Positions 25,011 through 34,294 of a stretch of DNA of 64,000 nt are shown in pieces. Each line of letters begins with the position of its first letter. Position 1 is the stretch's first letter. The notes beneath the pieces were generated by a model. It saw nothing but the letters and a program-made list of their open reading frames with translations, was not told the DNA's origin and made no database searches. The DNA comes from DASSKA01 sp963839365. Its GTDB lineage: Bacteria; Actinomycetota; Actinomycetes; Propionibacteriales; Nocardioidaceae. The stretch lies in contig CAWIUT010000001.1 in the NCBI GenBank assembly GCA_963839365.1, positions 930,001 to 994,000 of the forward strand, in the 5' to 3' direction. A program made the translations under genes and the position numbers.

Positions 25011-25663
25011 CGGGCGGTCCGTTCCAGCTCCTCCCGGCCAGCGGGCATCGCGTTGACCGCGCCCGCGCGGGCCAGCCCACGGACGATGAGCAGCCCGCCC
25101 AGCCCGGCCACGATCGCACCGGAGACGGCGAAGGTGGCCAGGTAGACGAGCTTCCAGCCCCAGGTGTAGTCCGCCACCCACGACCACCACTCGTAGCCGG
25201 CCACCTCGAAGACCGCCGAGGCCATTCCCGCGGCCATCGCCACGCCCGCGCCGAACCGTCGCCACAAGAACAGCGCCAGCACCAGCTCGACACCGAGGCC
25301 CTGCAGGCCGCCGGACAGCAGGGTGGTCCAGCCCCACACGTTGCCGGGAAGCAGCGCCTCCACAGACGCGGCGACCAGCTCGGTGAACAGCGCCGCACCG
25401 GGCCGGCGGACCAGCAGACCGCCGACCACGCCGGCCAGCAGCCAGGGACCACCGAGCAGCCCGGTCAGCGGGGCGAAGACTGCGTTCAACGCCGCCCAGG
25501 GGGCGGCGGACGCCTGGTCCCAGGCCCAGAACACCACGCCGAACGCCACCCCGAGCAGCGCCGCGGTGACCAGGTCGATGGTGCGATAGCTCATCAGCGG
25601 CCGGCGCGCGAGGACCCGGCCTCGCCGGGCGGTCGGCGCCGGCGGTGCCTTCGTCGAAGACAT
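25007..25663 (-). CDS. ykoE: ECF transporter S component for thiamine/precursor (YkoE-like)
   Basis: A 218-residue substrate-binding membrane subunit with about six hydrophobic segments and aromatic-rich loops (VVFWAWDQAS, LPGNVWGWTTLL, EVAGYEWWSWVADYTWGWKLVY), features of the YkoE/ThiW-type S proteins. It leads the operon ykoE-ykoD-ykoC. The ATG at 25663 has RBS GGGAG 7 bases upstream, which can pair with a leader CUCCC. A TPP riboswitch upstream (25716-25815) shows that the operon is repressed by thiamine pyrophosphate. Confidence 0.9.
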   Translation of the reverse strand: MSSTKAPPAPTARRGRVLARRPLMSYRTIDLVTAALLGVAFGVVFWAWDQASAAPWAALNAVFAPLTGLLGGPWLLAGVVGGLLVRRPGAALFTELVAASVEALLPGNVWGWTTLLSGGLQGLGVELVLALFLWRRFGAGVAMAAGMASAVFEVAGYEWWSWVADYTWGWKLVYLATFAVSGAIVAGLGGLLIVRGLARAGAVNAMPAGREELERTAR

Positions 25664-25670
25664 GCCACTA

Positions 25671-25691
25671 CTCCCGTCGTTACGAGGGGAG
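25671..25691 (-). promoter_or_regulatory. Putative RBS-sequestering hairpin of the ykoE leader
   Basis: In the leader RNA CUCCC (25687-25691) can pair with the ykoE RBS GGGAG (25671-25675), with inner pairs in the loop. Just upstream is a second self-complementary 16-mer (ATCGCCGTACGGCGAT at 25695-25710). Such pairing suggests translational control by the riboswitch. Confidence 0.5.
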
Positions 25692-25715
25692 GGAATCGCC
25701 GTACGGCGATCGAGA

Positions 25716-25815
25716 CTCGACTCCCTTCGCCGGTATGAACCGGATCAGGTTCGAGGGTCTGCGGGTGTCCGCACTCTCAGCGCCCCTGGGGGCACTCCCC
25801 TGTCGTTCGGGGCTC
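25716..25815 (-). promoter_or_regulatory. TPP (thiamine pyrophosphate) riboswitch
   Basis: Read leftward the sequence has the THI-box core in order: GGGGAGUGCC, GCGCUGAGAGUGCGG (pyrimidine-sensor CUGAGA), GACCCUCGAACCUGAUCCGG, UUCAUACCGGCGAAGGGAGU. The P1 strands GGGGAGU and GGGAGU-side pairing enclose it. It precedes ykoE by about 50 bases. Binding of TPP is expected to switch the transporter off. Confidence 0.95.
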
Positions 25816-25856
25816 AGCCTACTCCGGCACAGCCAAGAGATCGACCGGCGCAGCGG

Positions 25857-27026
25857 TCAGCCGAGGTGGCCTCGCACGGAGACGTGCCCGCGCAGCAGGT
25901 TGCGGGCGATGGTGCGCCGCTGGATCTCGTCGGTGCCCTCGTAGATCCGCAGCAGCCGCAGCTCGCGGTACCACCGCTCGACCGGCAGCTCCCGGGTGTA
26001 GCCCATCCCGCCGTGGATCTGCAGCACCCGGTCCACGATCTCGTTGGCCTTCTGGCCGCCGTACAGCTTGGCCATCGACTGCGCCTGCCGGGTGTCCAGC
26101 CCCTGGTCGACCTGCCAGGCGGCGGACAGCACCAGCCAGCGCAACGCCTCGATCTCGACGGCGGAGTCGGCGATCATCCACTGGATCGCCTGCCGGTCGG
26201 CGATCGGCTGCCCGAACGTGACCCGGTTGCGCGCGTGCTCCATGGCCATCTCCACCAGCCGCTCGCAGGCGCCGAGCGCGCGGGCGGGCAGCAGGTAGCG
26301 GCCCTTGCCGATCCAGCGCATCGCCAGCTCGAAGCCGCGGCCCTCCTCGCCGAGGATGTGCGAGTGCGGCACCCGCACCCCGTCGAAGATCAGCGACGCC
26401 GGCCCCCACTCGCCCATGGTGTCGATCGGCTCGGACTTCCAGCCCATGTCCCGGTCCACCAGGAAGCAGGTCACCCCGCCGTCGGCGCCCTTCTGGGGGT
26501 CGGTGACCGCGAACACCATCGCGAAGTCGGCCTCGTTGCCGCCGGTGATGAACGTCTTCTCCCCGTTGACCACCCACTCGTCACCTTCGCGGCGGGCGGT
26601 GGTGCGGATGTTGCGGGCGTCCGAGCCGGCGCCGGGCTCGGTGATCGCGAAGCAGCTGTGCCGGGTGCCGTTGATGGTCGGCTCGAGGTAGGCCCGCTTC
26701 TGCTCGTCGTTGGCGTCGAACAAGATGTTGTCGGCGTCCCCGGCGAACCGGAACGGCACGAACGAGCGGCCGAGCTCCACCTCGACGAGCGCGGTCATCA
26801 CCGCGCCGAGCCCCATCCCGCCGTGCTCCTGCGGGGTGTGCACGCCGAAGAACCCGGACGCCTTCGCCTTGTCCTGCAGCGCGGTCAGCTCCTCGGAGGT
26901 GAGCCCGCGCTCGTTGCGGCGCTCCCGCTGCAGCACCTCGGGCTCGAGCGGCATGATCTCGCGGCGCACGAAGGTGCGCACCCAGTCGCGGATCTCTCGT
27001 TCTTCCTCGGTCAGCGTCAAATCCAT
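25857..27026 (-). CDS. Acyl-CoA dehydrogenase
   Basis: A standard-size 389-residue FAD-dependent dehydrogenase of beta-oxidation. Family segments are present in order: the N-terminal helix TLTEEEREIRDWVRTFV, CFAITEPGAGSDARNIRTTA, WVVNGEKTFITGGNEADFAMVFAVTD, QIHGGMGYTRELPVERWYRELRLLRIYEGTDEIQRRTIARNLL. The Glu of YEGTDEIQR is in the position of the catalytic base in short/medium-chain enzymes. Substrate chain length cannot be read from sequence. Monocistronic; its 3' end is close to, but opposite in origin from, the riboswitch start. Confidence 0.94.
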   Translation of the reverse strand: MDLTLTEEEREIRDWVRTFVRREIMPLEPEVLQRERRNERGLTSEELTALQDKAKASGFFGVHTPQEHGGMGLGAVMTALVEVELGRSFVPFRFAGDADNILFDANDEQKRAYLEPTINGTRHSCFAITEPGAGSDARNIRTTARREGDEWVVNGEKTFITGGNEADFAMVFAVTDPQKGADGGVTCFLVDRDMGWKSEPIDTMGEWGPASLIFDGVRVPHSHILGEEGRGFELAMRWIGKGRYLLPARALGACERLVEMAMEHARNRVTFGQPIADRQAIQWMIADSAVEIEALRWLVLSAAWQVDQGLDTRQAQSMAKLYGGQKANEIVDRVLQIHGGMGYTRELPVERWYRELRLLRIYEGTDEIQRRTIARNLLRGHVSVRGHLG

Positions 27027-27157
27027 GCTCGTCCTCCTGGGCTGCGACCATAGTCGGTGTCCGGCCGGGTCGGTCCGTGGCGTCGACCGGTAGCGTCGGT
27101 AGCCGGGGCATCCCGGCGACGACGGTCGTCCGAGACCAGTACGACGAAGGGAGCGAC

Positions 27158-28903
27158 GTGCCGAGCTCGCACGGGCAGCTCGCGGTGGGTAGCGAGCGGC
27201 GGGACGCCTCGGGCCTGCAGGGACTGTGGCAGTCCTTGCTGTCGCCCTCCTGGGTGGCCCGCATCGTCTGGGTGGTGGGCGCGGTCACCCTGGTCAGCGC
27301 GATCCTGCCGGCGCTCCGCGGCCGGCTGCACCTGATCAGCGAGATGGTGCCGCCGCTGTGGCCGGCCGCGGCCGACACCGGCGCCGCGGCGGTCGGGCTG
27401 GTGCTGATCGTGCTGTCCCGCGCACTGCGACGCGCCAAGTTCCGGGCCTGGCTGCTGGCCACCGTGCTGACCTTCGCGGCCGTCTGGCTGCACGTGATCA
27501 AGGGCCTCGACATCGAGGAGGCCACGCTGTGCGCGGCGCTGTTCGTGCTGCTGCTGTTCGCACGCAAGGGGTTCACCGCGAAGCCGGACCCACGCTCGCT
27601 GCGCCGGGTCTTCACCGTGCTGGTGCTCGGAACGGTGCTGGCCACGGCGCTGGGCTGGGCGTGGCTGGCCATCGACTCCGACGGCCAGGTCCCCGGCACC
27701 ACCACCGGGGACCGGATCGTCGACGCGTTCCTCGGGCTGATGGGCATCTCCGGCCCGGTGCACTACACCGATGCCGCCGACAGCAACCGGGCCGCGGTGG
27801 CGCTGGTGGTGCTCGGCGCCTCCCTGGTGCTCTTCGCCTTCCTGGTCGCGCTGCAGCCGGCCAACGGACCGCACCACCTCACCGCCGACGAGGACACCGA
27901 GGTGCGCGAGCTGCTGGGCCGTTGGGGCTCGATCGACTCGCTGTCCTACTTCGCGACCCGCTCGGACCGGTCGGTGATCTTCTCCCCGACCGGCAAGTCC
28001 GCGCTGACCTACCGGGTGGTCGGCACCGTGTCGTTGGCCGCCGGGGACCCGCTCGGCGACCCGGAGGCCTGGCCCGGGGTGATCTCCGCCTGGCTGGCCG
28101 AGGCCAAGTCGTTCGGCTGGGTGCCCGCGGTGCTGGCCGCCAGCGAGCGGGGCGCCGAGGCGTTCCACCGCGCCGGCCTGGACGCGCTGGAGCTCGGCGA
28201 CGAGGCGATCCTGCAGGTCGCGGAGTTCTCCCTGCAGGGGCGCAGCATGCGCGGGGTCCGGCAGGCGGTGTCCCGCTGCTACCGCGCCGGGCTGGAGGTG
28301 AGCTGCCACCGGGTCGGCGACCTCGACGCGCCGACGCTGGCCACGGTCCGCGAGAAGGCCGACCAGTGGCGGGACGGCGCGGTCGAACGCGGCTTCTCGA
28401 TGGCGCTCGGCCGGTTCGGGGAGACCTTCGACCACGACGCGGTGGTGGTGCTCTGCCGCGACCGGACCGGCGCGCTGCGCGGGCTGCTGCACTTCGTGCC
28501 CTGGGGGGATGACGGGCTCTCCCTGGACCTGATGCGCCGGGACCGGGAGACCGAGAACGGCATCGTGGAGCACATGGTGGCCGGCCTGATGGCCGCCGCG
28601 CCCGACCTGGGCGTCAAGCGGGTGTCGTTGAACTTCGCGGTGTTCCGCAGCGTGTTCGCCCGCGGCGAGCGGCTGGGCGCCGGCCCGGTGCTCCGGCTGT
28701 GGCGCTCTGTGCTGCTGGCGCTGTCCCGGTTCTGGCAGATCGAGTCGCTCTACCGCGCGAACGCGAAGTACCAGCCCGAGTGGGTGCCGCGCTTCGTGTG
28801 CTTCCGGTCCAGCGCCGACCTGGCCCGGGTGGGCGTCGCGGCGCTGCGCGCCGAGGCGTTCCTGGTGGCGCCACGCTGGCTGCAGCGGGTGGCCCGTGGC
28901 TGA
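27158..28903 (+). CDS. Phosphatidylglycerol lysyltransferase-domain membrane protein (LysX/MprF-like C-terminal domain)
   Basis: About 581 residues from the GTG at 27158, which has AAGGGAG 5 bases upstream. The first 230 residues contain six or so membrane segments; the C-terminal 330 residues are the DUF2156 fold (paired GNAT-like domains) with SYFATRSDRSVIFSPTGKSALTYRVVGTVSLAAGDPLG, GDEAILQV and SLNFAVFRSVFARGERLGAG. Relatives transfer lysine or alanine from aminoacyl-tRNA to phosphatidylglycerol, lowering surface negative charge and sensitivity to cationic peptides. There is no fused lysyl-tRNA synthetase here. The next gene overlaps its 3' end by 8 bases. Confidence 0.87.
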   Translation: MPSSHGQLAVGSERRDASGLQGLWQSLLSPSWVARIVWVVGAVTLVSAILPALRGRLHLISEMVPPLWPAAADTGAAAVGLVLIVLSRALRRAKFRAWLLATVLTFAAVWLHVIKGLDIEEATLCAALFVLLLFARKGFTAKPDPRSLRRVFTVLVLGTVLATALGWAWLAIDSDGQVPGTTTGDRIVDAFLGLMGISGPVHYTDAADSNRAAVALVVLGASLVLFAFLVALQPANGPHHLTADEDTEVRELLGRWGSIDSLSYFATRSDRSVIFSPTGKSALTYRVVGTVSLAAGDPLGDPEAWPGVISAWLAEAKSFGWVPAVLAASERGAEAFHRAGLDALELGDEAILQVAEFSLQGRSMRGVRQAVSRCYRAGLEVSCHRVGDLDAPTLATVREKADQWRDGAVERGFSMALGRFGETFDHDAVVVLCRDRTGALRGLLHFVPWGDDGLSLDLMRRDRETENGIVEHMVAGLMAAAPDLGVKRVSLNFAVFRSVFARGERLGAGPVLRLWRSVLLALSRFWQIESLYRANAKYQPEWVPRFVCFRSSADLARVGVAALRAEAFLVAPRWLQRVARG

Positions 28904-29327
28904 GCAGGTGCAGGTCGCCGCCTTCGGCGAGCTCGACGGCCGTACGGCGTACGCGCTGTGGGCGTTGCGCGAGTCGGTGTTCGTGGTCGAGCAGGACTGC
29001 CCCTACCAGGAGCTGGACGGTCGGGACCACGAGCCGGGCACCCGGCACCTGTGGGTGGAGCACGAGGGCCGGCCGGTGGCCTACCTGCGACTGCTCGAGG
29101 ACGCCGAGGGCACCCGGATCGGCCGGGTGCTGGTGGCTAGGGAGCATCGCGGCCGCGGCCTGGCGGACACCCTGCTGACCACCGCGCTGGAGCTGGTCGG
29201 GGACCGGACCGCCCACCTGGACGCGCAGTCCTACCTGGCCGGCTGGTACACCCGCTACGGCTTCCGGCCGGTGGGCCCGGAGTTCCTCGAGGACGGTATC
29301 CCGCACGTGCCGATGCGCCGCCCCTGA
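28896..29327 (+). CDS. GNAT acetyltransferase of the ElaA family
   Basis: A 143-residue single-domain acetyltransferase. ElaA-type features are ALWALRESVFVVEQDCPYQELDGRDHEPGTRHLWV, the acetyl-CoA loop IGRVLVAREHRGRGLADTLL and LDAQSYLAGWYTRYGFRPVGPEFLEDGIPHVPM. Substrate unknown. It starts at a GTG inside the 3' end of the lysyltransferase-like gene, so the two are probably co-transcribed and translationally coupled. Confidence 0.9.
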   Translation: MAEQVQVAAFGELDGRTAYALWALRESVFVVEQDCPYQELDGRDHEPGTRHLWVEHEGRPVAYLRLLEDAEGTRIGRVLVAREHRGRGLADTLLTTALELVGDRTAHLDAQSYLAGWYTRYGFRPVGPEFLEDGIPHVPMRRP

Positions 29328-29364
29328 CCGCCGCAGCTGACTGTTGTGGCCGCCGCGTTCGCCG

Positions 29365-30156
29365 TCATCCCCGCGGGGCGGCCCGGTAGAACGCGTTCGC
29401 GATCACCGCGTGCCCGGCGGCGTCGGGATGGTCGCCGTCCCAGGCGAGCAGCGGTGTGGGGTCCTGTTTCCCGTCCCTGCCCTTGAACGGGGTCAGCGTG
29501 GACACGTAGGTGGCGCCGGTCGCCACGGCGGCGCTGCGCAGCGCTGCGTTCGCATCCCGGGTCGCCTCCACCGCCTTGCCCTCGCCCCACCGGCCGTAGC
29601 TGCGCAGTCCGACCCTGCCGTCCTTCATCACGTTCCAGTAGTCGCCCACGATCACGTGGATCCCGGGGTCCAGGCGCTGGATCGTCTCGATCACGCGGGT
29701 CACCGTGCGACGTACCCGGCGGGCGACCCGCGGGAACGCCGCCGTCGAGACTTGCTGCCCCGATATCACCCGCTGGAACGCGCCGGCGAAGTCGTTGGCA
29801 CCGATCATCACCAGCGCGGTGCGGGAGCGTTGCACGGCGGCCCGGACCCGGGCGCTGCCCAGCTGCTTCACCACGTCACCGGTCTGTGCGCCCGGCGTCG
29901 CGAAGTCGCTCATGCGCACCCGCCGGGCGACGTGCGCGGCGACCATCCTGGCGTACTGGAAGGGGAACGGGCTGCAGGAGCAGCGCATCCCGGAGGCGAC
30001 CGAGTCGCCGAACGCCACCATTCGCACGGGGCCGGGCGGGGCGGCCTTCACCGGGGACTGGACCGGGGCCCCGATGCCGAGGGCGGCCGTGACGAAGACG
30101 AGCGCGGTGAGCATATGCAAGCGGTTGGCCCTCACGATCCAGTATCCCCAGCGCAC
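29365..30156 (-). CDS. Secreted SGNH/GDSL-family hydrolase
   Basis: A 263-residue esterase/lipase-like protein with a signal peptide (HMLTALVFVTAALGIGAPVQS). Block I is VAFGDSVASG with the nucleophile Ser, block III is VMIGANDFAG with the oxyanion Asn, and block V is DGDHPDAAGHAV with the catalytic Asp-x-x-His-like pair. Two Cys close to block I (MRCSCSP) may form a disulfide. Likely exported and active on an ester or acetylated glycan; substrate unknown. It is convergent with the ElaA-type gene. Confidence 0.85.
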   Translation of the reverse strand: MRWGYWIVRANRLHMLTALVFVTAALGIGAPVQSPVKAAPPGPVRMVAFGDSVASGMRCSCSPFPFQYARMVAAHVARRVRMSDFATPGAQTGDVVKQLGSARVRAAVQRSRTALVMIGANDFAGAFQRVISGQQVSTAAFPRVARRVRRTVTRVIETIQRLDPGIHVIVGDYWNVMKDGRVGLRSYGRWGEGKAVEATRDANAALRSAAVATGATYVSTLTPFKGRDGKQDPTPLLAWDGDHPDAAGHAVIANAFYRAAPRG

Positions 30157-30189
30157 AGACGGACGGACCAGGTGGCCCGTGGCTGCCGG

Positions 30190-31355
30190 TCACGCCCGGG
30201 CGGCGAAGCCGGGCAGCACATGACCCAGCCACCGCAGCGCCTGCGGGAGCAGCGCCTGCCAGACCCCGATCCGGTGGCCCACGTTGCGGAGCACGACCGC
30301 GTGCACCGAGAGGGGCGCCCGGGTGGCCCGTAGAAACGCGGCGCTGGAGTGGTAGGAGACCGGGTCCAGGTGCGAGGTCTCCATCCAGATGTCCACCGGC
30401 GGAGGGTTCTGCCGGGCCCGGGCGACCAGGTTGTAGCGGGCGGCCAGCCGGCTGCCGGGCGGGTAGGGCCGGTAGAACGGGGTGGTCTCCGGGTGGAAGT
30501 AGCCACCCATGTCGATCGCCGCGCCGTACTGCGCCGGGTGCAGCATCGTCGCCATGTTGGCGCACCAGCCCCCCGCCGAGAGCCCGATCGTGGCCCAGGC
30601 GGACCGCTGGGTGGCGACCCGGAAGGTGTGGGCGACCCAGCTCGGCACGTCGGCGGTCAGCCAGGTCTCCACCTGCGGATGGTTGGCCGCGCCGTTGACG
30701 CACTCGGTGTCGACGTCCGAGGGAATCCACTGCTCGGGCTCCACGATCAGCGGCTGACGCATGTGTCCGAGCGCGACCTGGTGCGCGATCGCGCGGCCCA
30801 GCCCCATGGCACTGCTCCACTGGTACGGCGAGCCGGGGTAGCCGGCGAACGTCTCGAGCACGGGGTAGCGCGGTTGCGGTTCACGGGCTTCAGGTAGCCC
30901 GGCGGCAGCTCGACGACGACGGTGTTCGTGATCCCGCTGGCCTGGCCGTGGACCCGGTAGGTCACGACCCGGTAGCCGGGCACCGAGAAGTTGGGAAGCG
31001 TGGGCACCTTGGTGGCGGGATCGGCGGCGGCACCGGTGACCGCGCGGTGCCCGGGCACGCGGGTGTCCGCGGGAACCGCCGAGCTCGCGCCCCTGTCCAG
31101 GTTGGTCGTGTTGACCGTGCCGGTCAACGCGCCACGGAGGTCACCCCAGGACGCGTAGAACAGGTAGTTGTCGTTCAGCATCACGGTGGCCGTCAGCAGC
31201 ACCAGGAAGTTCACCAGCACGAGCAGCACCACCCGCGCAGCGACCTGCCCCACCGTGGCACCGGCCAGCCGGGGCCAGAAGGCCACCAGCAGCGCGAAGA
31301 CCGCGACAGCGGTGAGTGCGACAAGCACGAGCAGCGACGTACCGGTCAGCGTCAT
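30190..31355 (-). CDS. Membrane-anchored alpha/beta-hydrolase esterase, frameshifted as sequenced
   Basis: The N-terminal part (30.85-31.36 kb) reads two hydrophobic segments, LNDNYLFYASWGDL, then VVVELPPGYLKP; the C-terminal part in another frame reads PVLETFAGYPGSPYQW, the nucleophile elbow GLSAGGW, and a closing RNVGHRIGVWQ. Together they match actinobacterial esterases of the esterase-D/antigen-85-like fold with an N-terminal anchor. The frames meet at about 30855-30875, where adding one C (for example giving a second CGC) restores continuity. One missing base, real or a sequencing error, is the simplest account. The Ser-His pair is intact, supporting a recently functional gene. Confidence 0.75.
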
Positions 31356-31495
31356 CGTGCATCGGACCCGTCCGTGCGGAGAAAGGCAGCAAGGTCGCCC
31401 TCCACGGTCCCGCCCGATGCTGTGAAGTCGCTGGGCGAAGCGTGAGAGTCACCGGTGGGTCGCCCCCGGACGGGCGGTCGTCGCGCCCGGCCAGG

Positions 31496-32512
31496 TCACT
31501 CCGGCGTCGGCGTGTAGCCGACCACCCCGTCCTCCTCGGTCCGCTGCACCCGCCCCTGCGCGGCGAGCAGCTCGAGGTGCGCGAACGTCTCCAGGGTGGC
31601 CAGCGCGGCGTTGAACAGGTCCAGGTCGGCCATCGCCCGGGCACGGCGGGTCCACGGCAGCAGCGCGGCCACGTCGTACGCCGTACCGGCGCCGGACTCC
31701 ACCGCCTGCCGGCACAGCGCCAACCGTTCCTCGTGGTGGGCGAGCAGCTCGTCGATGCGCGCGTGGGTGCTGGCCGTGACCGGACCGTGCGCGGGCAGCA
31801 GCCGCCGGTCGGGCAACGCGCGGACCTTGGTCAGCGAGGCCAGGAAGTCGCCCAGCGGCTGGGTGGCGTAGGCGGACTCGAACCCGATCGACGGGGTGAT
31901 CGAGGGCAGCACGTGGTCGCCGGCGAACAACAGCCCCGCCGCGGCGTCGGCGAAGACCACGTGCCCGCGGGTGTGACCCGGGGTGGCGATCACGTCCAGG
32001 GTCCGGCCGCCGACCTCCAGGTGGTGGTCGTCGCGCAGCCAGGCGTCCGGGTAGGCCCAGTGCGTGGGGTCCGGCGGCCGGCTCAGGGCGCGGGCCCAGG
32101 ACTCCCCCAGCGCCGGCGCACCGGCGCGCCGCAACCGGGCCACGGTGGGGTCCTCGGCGGGCGGGGCCAGGATCAGGTCCAGGGTGGGCCGCTCGCCGAT
32201 GCCGAGGCTGACGTGGGTGCCGAGCTCGCGGCGCAGGACGACCGCCTGGGTGTAGTGGTCACGGTGCACGTGCGTGACCAGGAACCGGGTGATGTCCCCG
32301 ACGGTGTAGCCGAGCTCCTTCAGGCCGAACTCCAGCTGCCGGCGGGCGTCCTCCACCGCCCAGCCGCCGTCGACCAGGGTCAGCCCGTCATCGGTCTCGA
32401 GCGCGTAGACGTTGACCGCCCGCAGCCCGTCCATCGGCAGGGGCAGCGGGATGCGGTGCACGCCGTCGGCCACCCGATGGGCCCCCGGCTCGCTCCAGTG
32501 CGGGTCGCTCAT
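31496..32512 (-). CDS. Metallo-beta-lactamase-fold hydrolase
   Basis: A 338-residue protein with the full dinuclear metal site: THVHRDHY (HxHxDH), ATPGHTRGHVVF, FAGDHVLPS and LLPAHGPV. The long C-terminal helical region (ARIDELLAHHEERL to LPWTRR) is typical of the LACTB2/YtnP-like branch. It probably hydrolyses a thioester, lactone or similar small substrate. The ATG at 32512 follows GGGAGGAT by 7 bases. Substrate cannot be assigned. Confidence 0.87.
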   Translation of the reverse strand: MSDPHWSEPGAHRVADGVHRIPLPLPMDGLRAVNVYALETDDGLTLVDGGWAVEDARRQLEFGLKELGYTVGDITRFLVTHVHRDHYTQAVVLRRELGTHVSLGIGERPTLDLILAPPAEDPTVARLRRAGAPALGESWARALSRPPDPTHWAYPDAWLRDDHHLEVGGRTLDVIATPGHTRGHVVFADAAAGLLFAGDHVLPSITPSIGFESAYATQPLGDFLASLTKVRALPDRRLLPAHGPVTASTHARIDELLAHHEERLALCRQAVESGAGTAYDVAALLPWTRRARAMADLDLFNAALATLETFAHLELLAAQGRVQRTEEDGVVGYTPTPE

Positions 32513-32550
32513 GGCGACATCCTCCCAGCCGGGGCAGGGCCGCGCTGACG

Positions 32551-33513
32551 CTAGTCGTGGCTGACCAGCCGGACCGTGAACCCGTCGGTGGTGGAGGCGT
32601 AGTCCAAGGTGTCGCACAGCTGGCGGGCCGCCCACAGCCCGTAGCCACCGGTGGCGACGGGCTCACCGGGGGACGGCGGCGCGGGCCTGGCGTAGCCGAC
32701 GAACGGGTCCGCGATGCCTGGGCCGTGGTCGGTGACGGTGCACAACAGCTTGCGCGGCTGCTTCCACAGCCGGAGCCGGACCGGTCCCCGACCGTGCGTC
32801 CAGGCGTTGACCACCACGCTGCCGACCGCCTTGACGAAGTCGTCGACCTTCAACCTGGACAGGTCGCAGCTCAGTGCCGGCGGGTAGAGCTCCACGTCCA
32901 GGCGACGCAGGTCCGGGCCCGTGTCCAGCTCCAGGTGCGGCACGCCGGACTGGACCGGGTCGGGCCCGGGCCGGTGCTCGCGTCGGGTCACCAGCTCCGC
33001 GGGATCGACGTACGTCCGGTTCGACGTCCGCCCCTGCGGGCCGACGAGGCCCCGGTGCGTGGCCCCGAAGGCCGCCGCCCGGTCGTCGCTGAGCGTGCGC
33101 AGGTCCCAGGGGCACATGGTCTGCAGCGGGTAGCGCGCGAACGCCAGGTTCGCCACGGCTTCGAACCGCAGCCACTCCCGCCAGTCGACCTCGCTGTCCT
33201 CGATGTCGGTGAGGCCCATCGCCCGGTAGCCGGGCACCCCGCTGCGCAGGCCGGCGTCCATGGCCCGCCGGAACTCGTCGAGCACCCGGGCCGGCCGGCT
33301 GCTCCGGTCCCGCACGGTGAACCGGACACCGGGCTCGTCGCCGAACAGTGCGGTCAAGAGCGGGGAGACGGGGTGTCCGCTGCAGCTGAGGAACACCCGC
33401 TGTCCGTGCGCCAGGCCCTCGCGCACAAAGGCCACCGCCGACGACGCCAGCACCTCGTCGTCGTCGTAGAACAGCGCGTCGTGCTGAAGGCCGGTCTTCT
33501 GTGGTGGCGCCAT
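32551..33513 (-). CDS. Anti-sigma/sensor protein: MEDS domain plus HATPase (RsbA-like)
   Basis: About 320 residues. The N-terminal half (HDALFYDDDEVLASSAVAFVREGLAHGQRVFL ... LRFEAVANLAFARYPLQTMCPWD) matches the MEDS/DcmR sensory domain. The C-terminal half is an ATP-binding fold of the anti-sigma type: VVNAWTHG (N box, NAWTHG) and VTDHGPGIADPFVGY with GGYGLWAARQLCD as G boxes. Such proteins act as serine kinases that switch partner-switching sigma pathways. No sigma factor or antagonist is adjacent. Start chosen at the ATG with GGGAAG 10 bases upstream; ATGs at 33531 and 33567 are alternatives. Confidence 0.8.
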   Translation of the reverse strand: MAPPQKTGLQHDALFYDDDEVLASSAVAFVREGLAHGQRVFLSCSGHPVSPLLTALFGDEPGVRFTVRDRSSRPARVLDEFRRAMDAGLRSGVPGYRAMGLTDIEDSEVDWREWLRFEAVANLAFARYPLQTMCPWDLRTLSDDRAAAFGATHRGLVGPQGRTSNRTYVDPAELVTRREHRPGPDPVQSGVPHLELDTGPDLRRLDVELYPPALSCDLSRLKVDDFVKAVGSVVVNAWTHGRGPVRLRLWKQPRKLLCTVTDHGPGIADPFVGYARPAPPSPGEPVATGGYGLWAARQLCDTLDYASTTDGFTVRLVSHD

Positions 33514-33649
33514 CCGCGTCTTCCCGTGCATTGCAGGGTCGGACCCCGAGAGCACCCCGCTACCCATCTTAGGCCGGACGAAACACCCGATCGGCACGTC
33601 AGCGAACCAGAGTCGCCCGACCCTCGCCGCGGCGAGGGATGATGAGGGG

Positions 33650-34267
33650 GTGCTGACCGATGAGCAGATCGCGGAGATGACGCCCGCCGAGCGGGGCGAG
33701 CTGATCCGCCGGCTCGCCCAGCCGATCGACGACGAGGCCGACGAGCTGAAGCCGGCGCGGTGGCTGATGCGCCGGATGCGCGAGCTCCGCGTGGTGCTGA
33801 TGTTCGGCAGCGTGGTGGTGCTGGTGCCCTGGATCGCCTACCTGGCCGTGACCCTCCCCCGGAAGTACGTCGCCCACAACTGGGACGCCACCTGGGTGGG
33901 CTTCGACATCCTGCTGCTGCTCATGCTGCTCACGACCGCCACCTTCGGGTTCCTGCGCCGCCAGCTGCTCATCCCCACCGCGTTCGCCACCGGACTGCTG
34001 CTGGTCTGCGACGCCTGGTTCGACGTGATGACCGCCCACGGCGACGAGGTGGCGGTCTCCCTCACGCTCGCGCTGGTGATCGAGCTGCCGTTGGCCGCGG
34101 TGCTGGTCGCCGGGGCACTGCAGCTGATGCGGCTGTCGGCAGCCCGGCTCTGGAACCTGCCGCACGGCGCGCACTCCTGGCAGATCCCGTTGCCGACACC
34201 GAGCAGCCATGCCGACGAGGCGGTACGCCGTCGGCGGCCGAGCCGCCGGCAGCGCGTGCTCCAGTAG
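33650..34267 (+). CDS. Four-helix membrane protein, unknown function
   Basis: A 205-residue protein starting at a GTG preceded by a GAGG-type RBS. A cytoplasmic N-terminal 45 residues (LTDEQIAEMTPAERGELIRRLAQPID) precede four hydrophobic segments between about residues 50 and 165, and a basic C-terminus (RRRRPSRRQR). I do not recognise the family. It is a single gene, divergent from the MEDS/ATPase gene. Confidence 0.72.
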   Translation: MLTDEQIAEMTPAERGELIRRLAQPIDDEADELKPARWLMRRMRELRVVLMFGSVVVLVPWIAYLAVTLPRKYVAHNWDATWVGFDILLLLMLLTTATFGFLRRQLLIPTAFATGLLLVCDAWFDVMTAHGDEVAVSLTLALVIELPLAAVLVAGALQLMRLSAARLWNLPHGAHSWQIPLPTPSSHADEAVRRRRPSRRQRVLQ

Positions 34268-34294
34268 TGCGCCGACCCTGCCGACCGGCATCGG

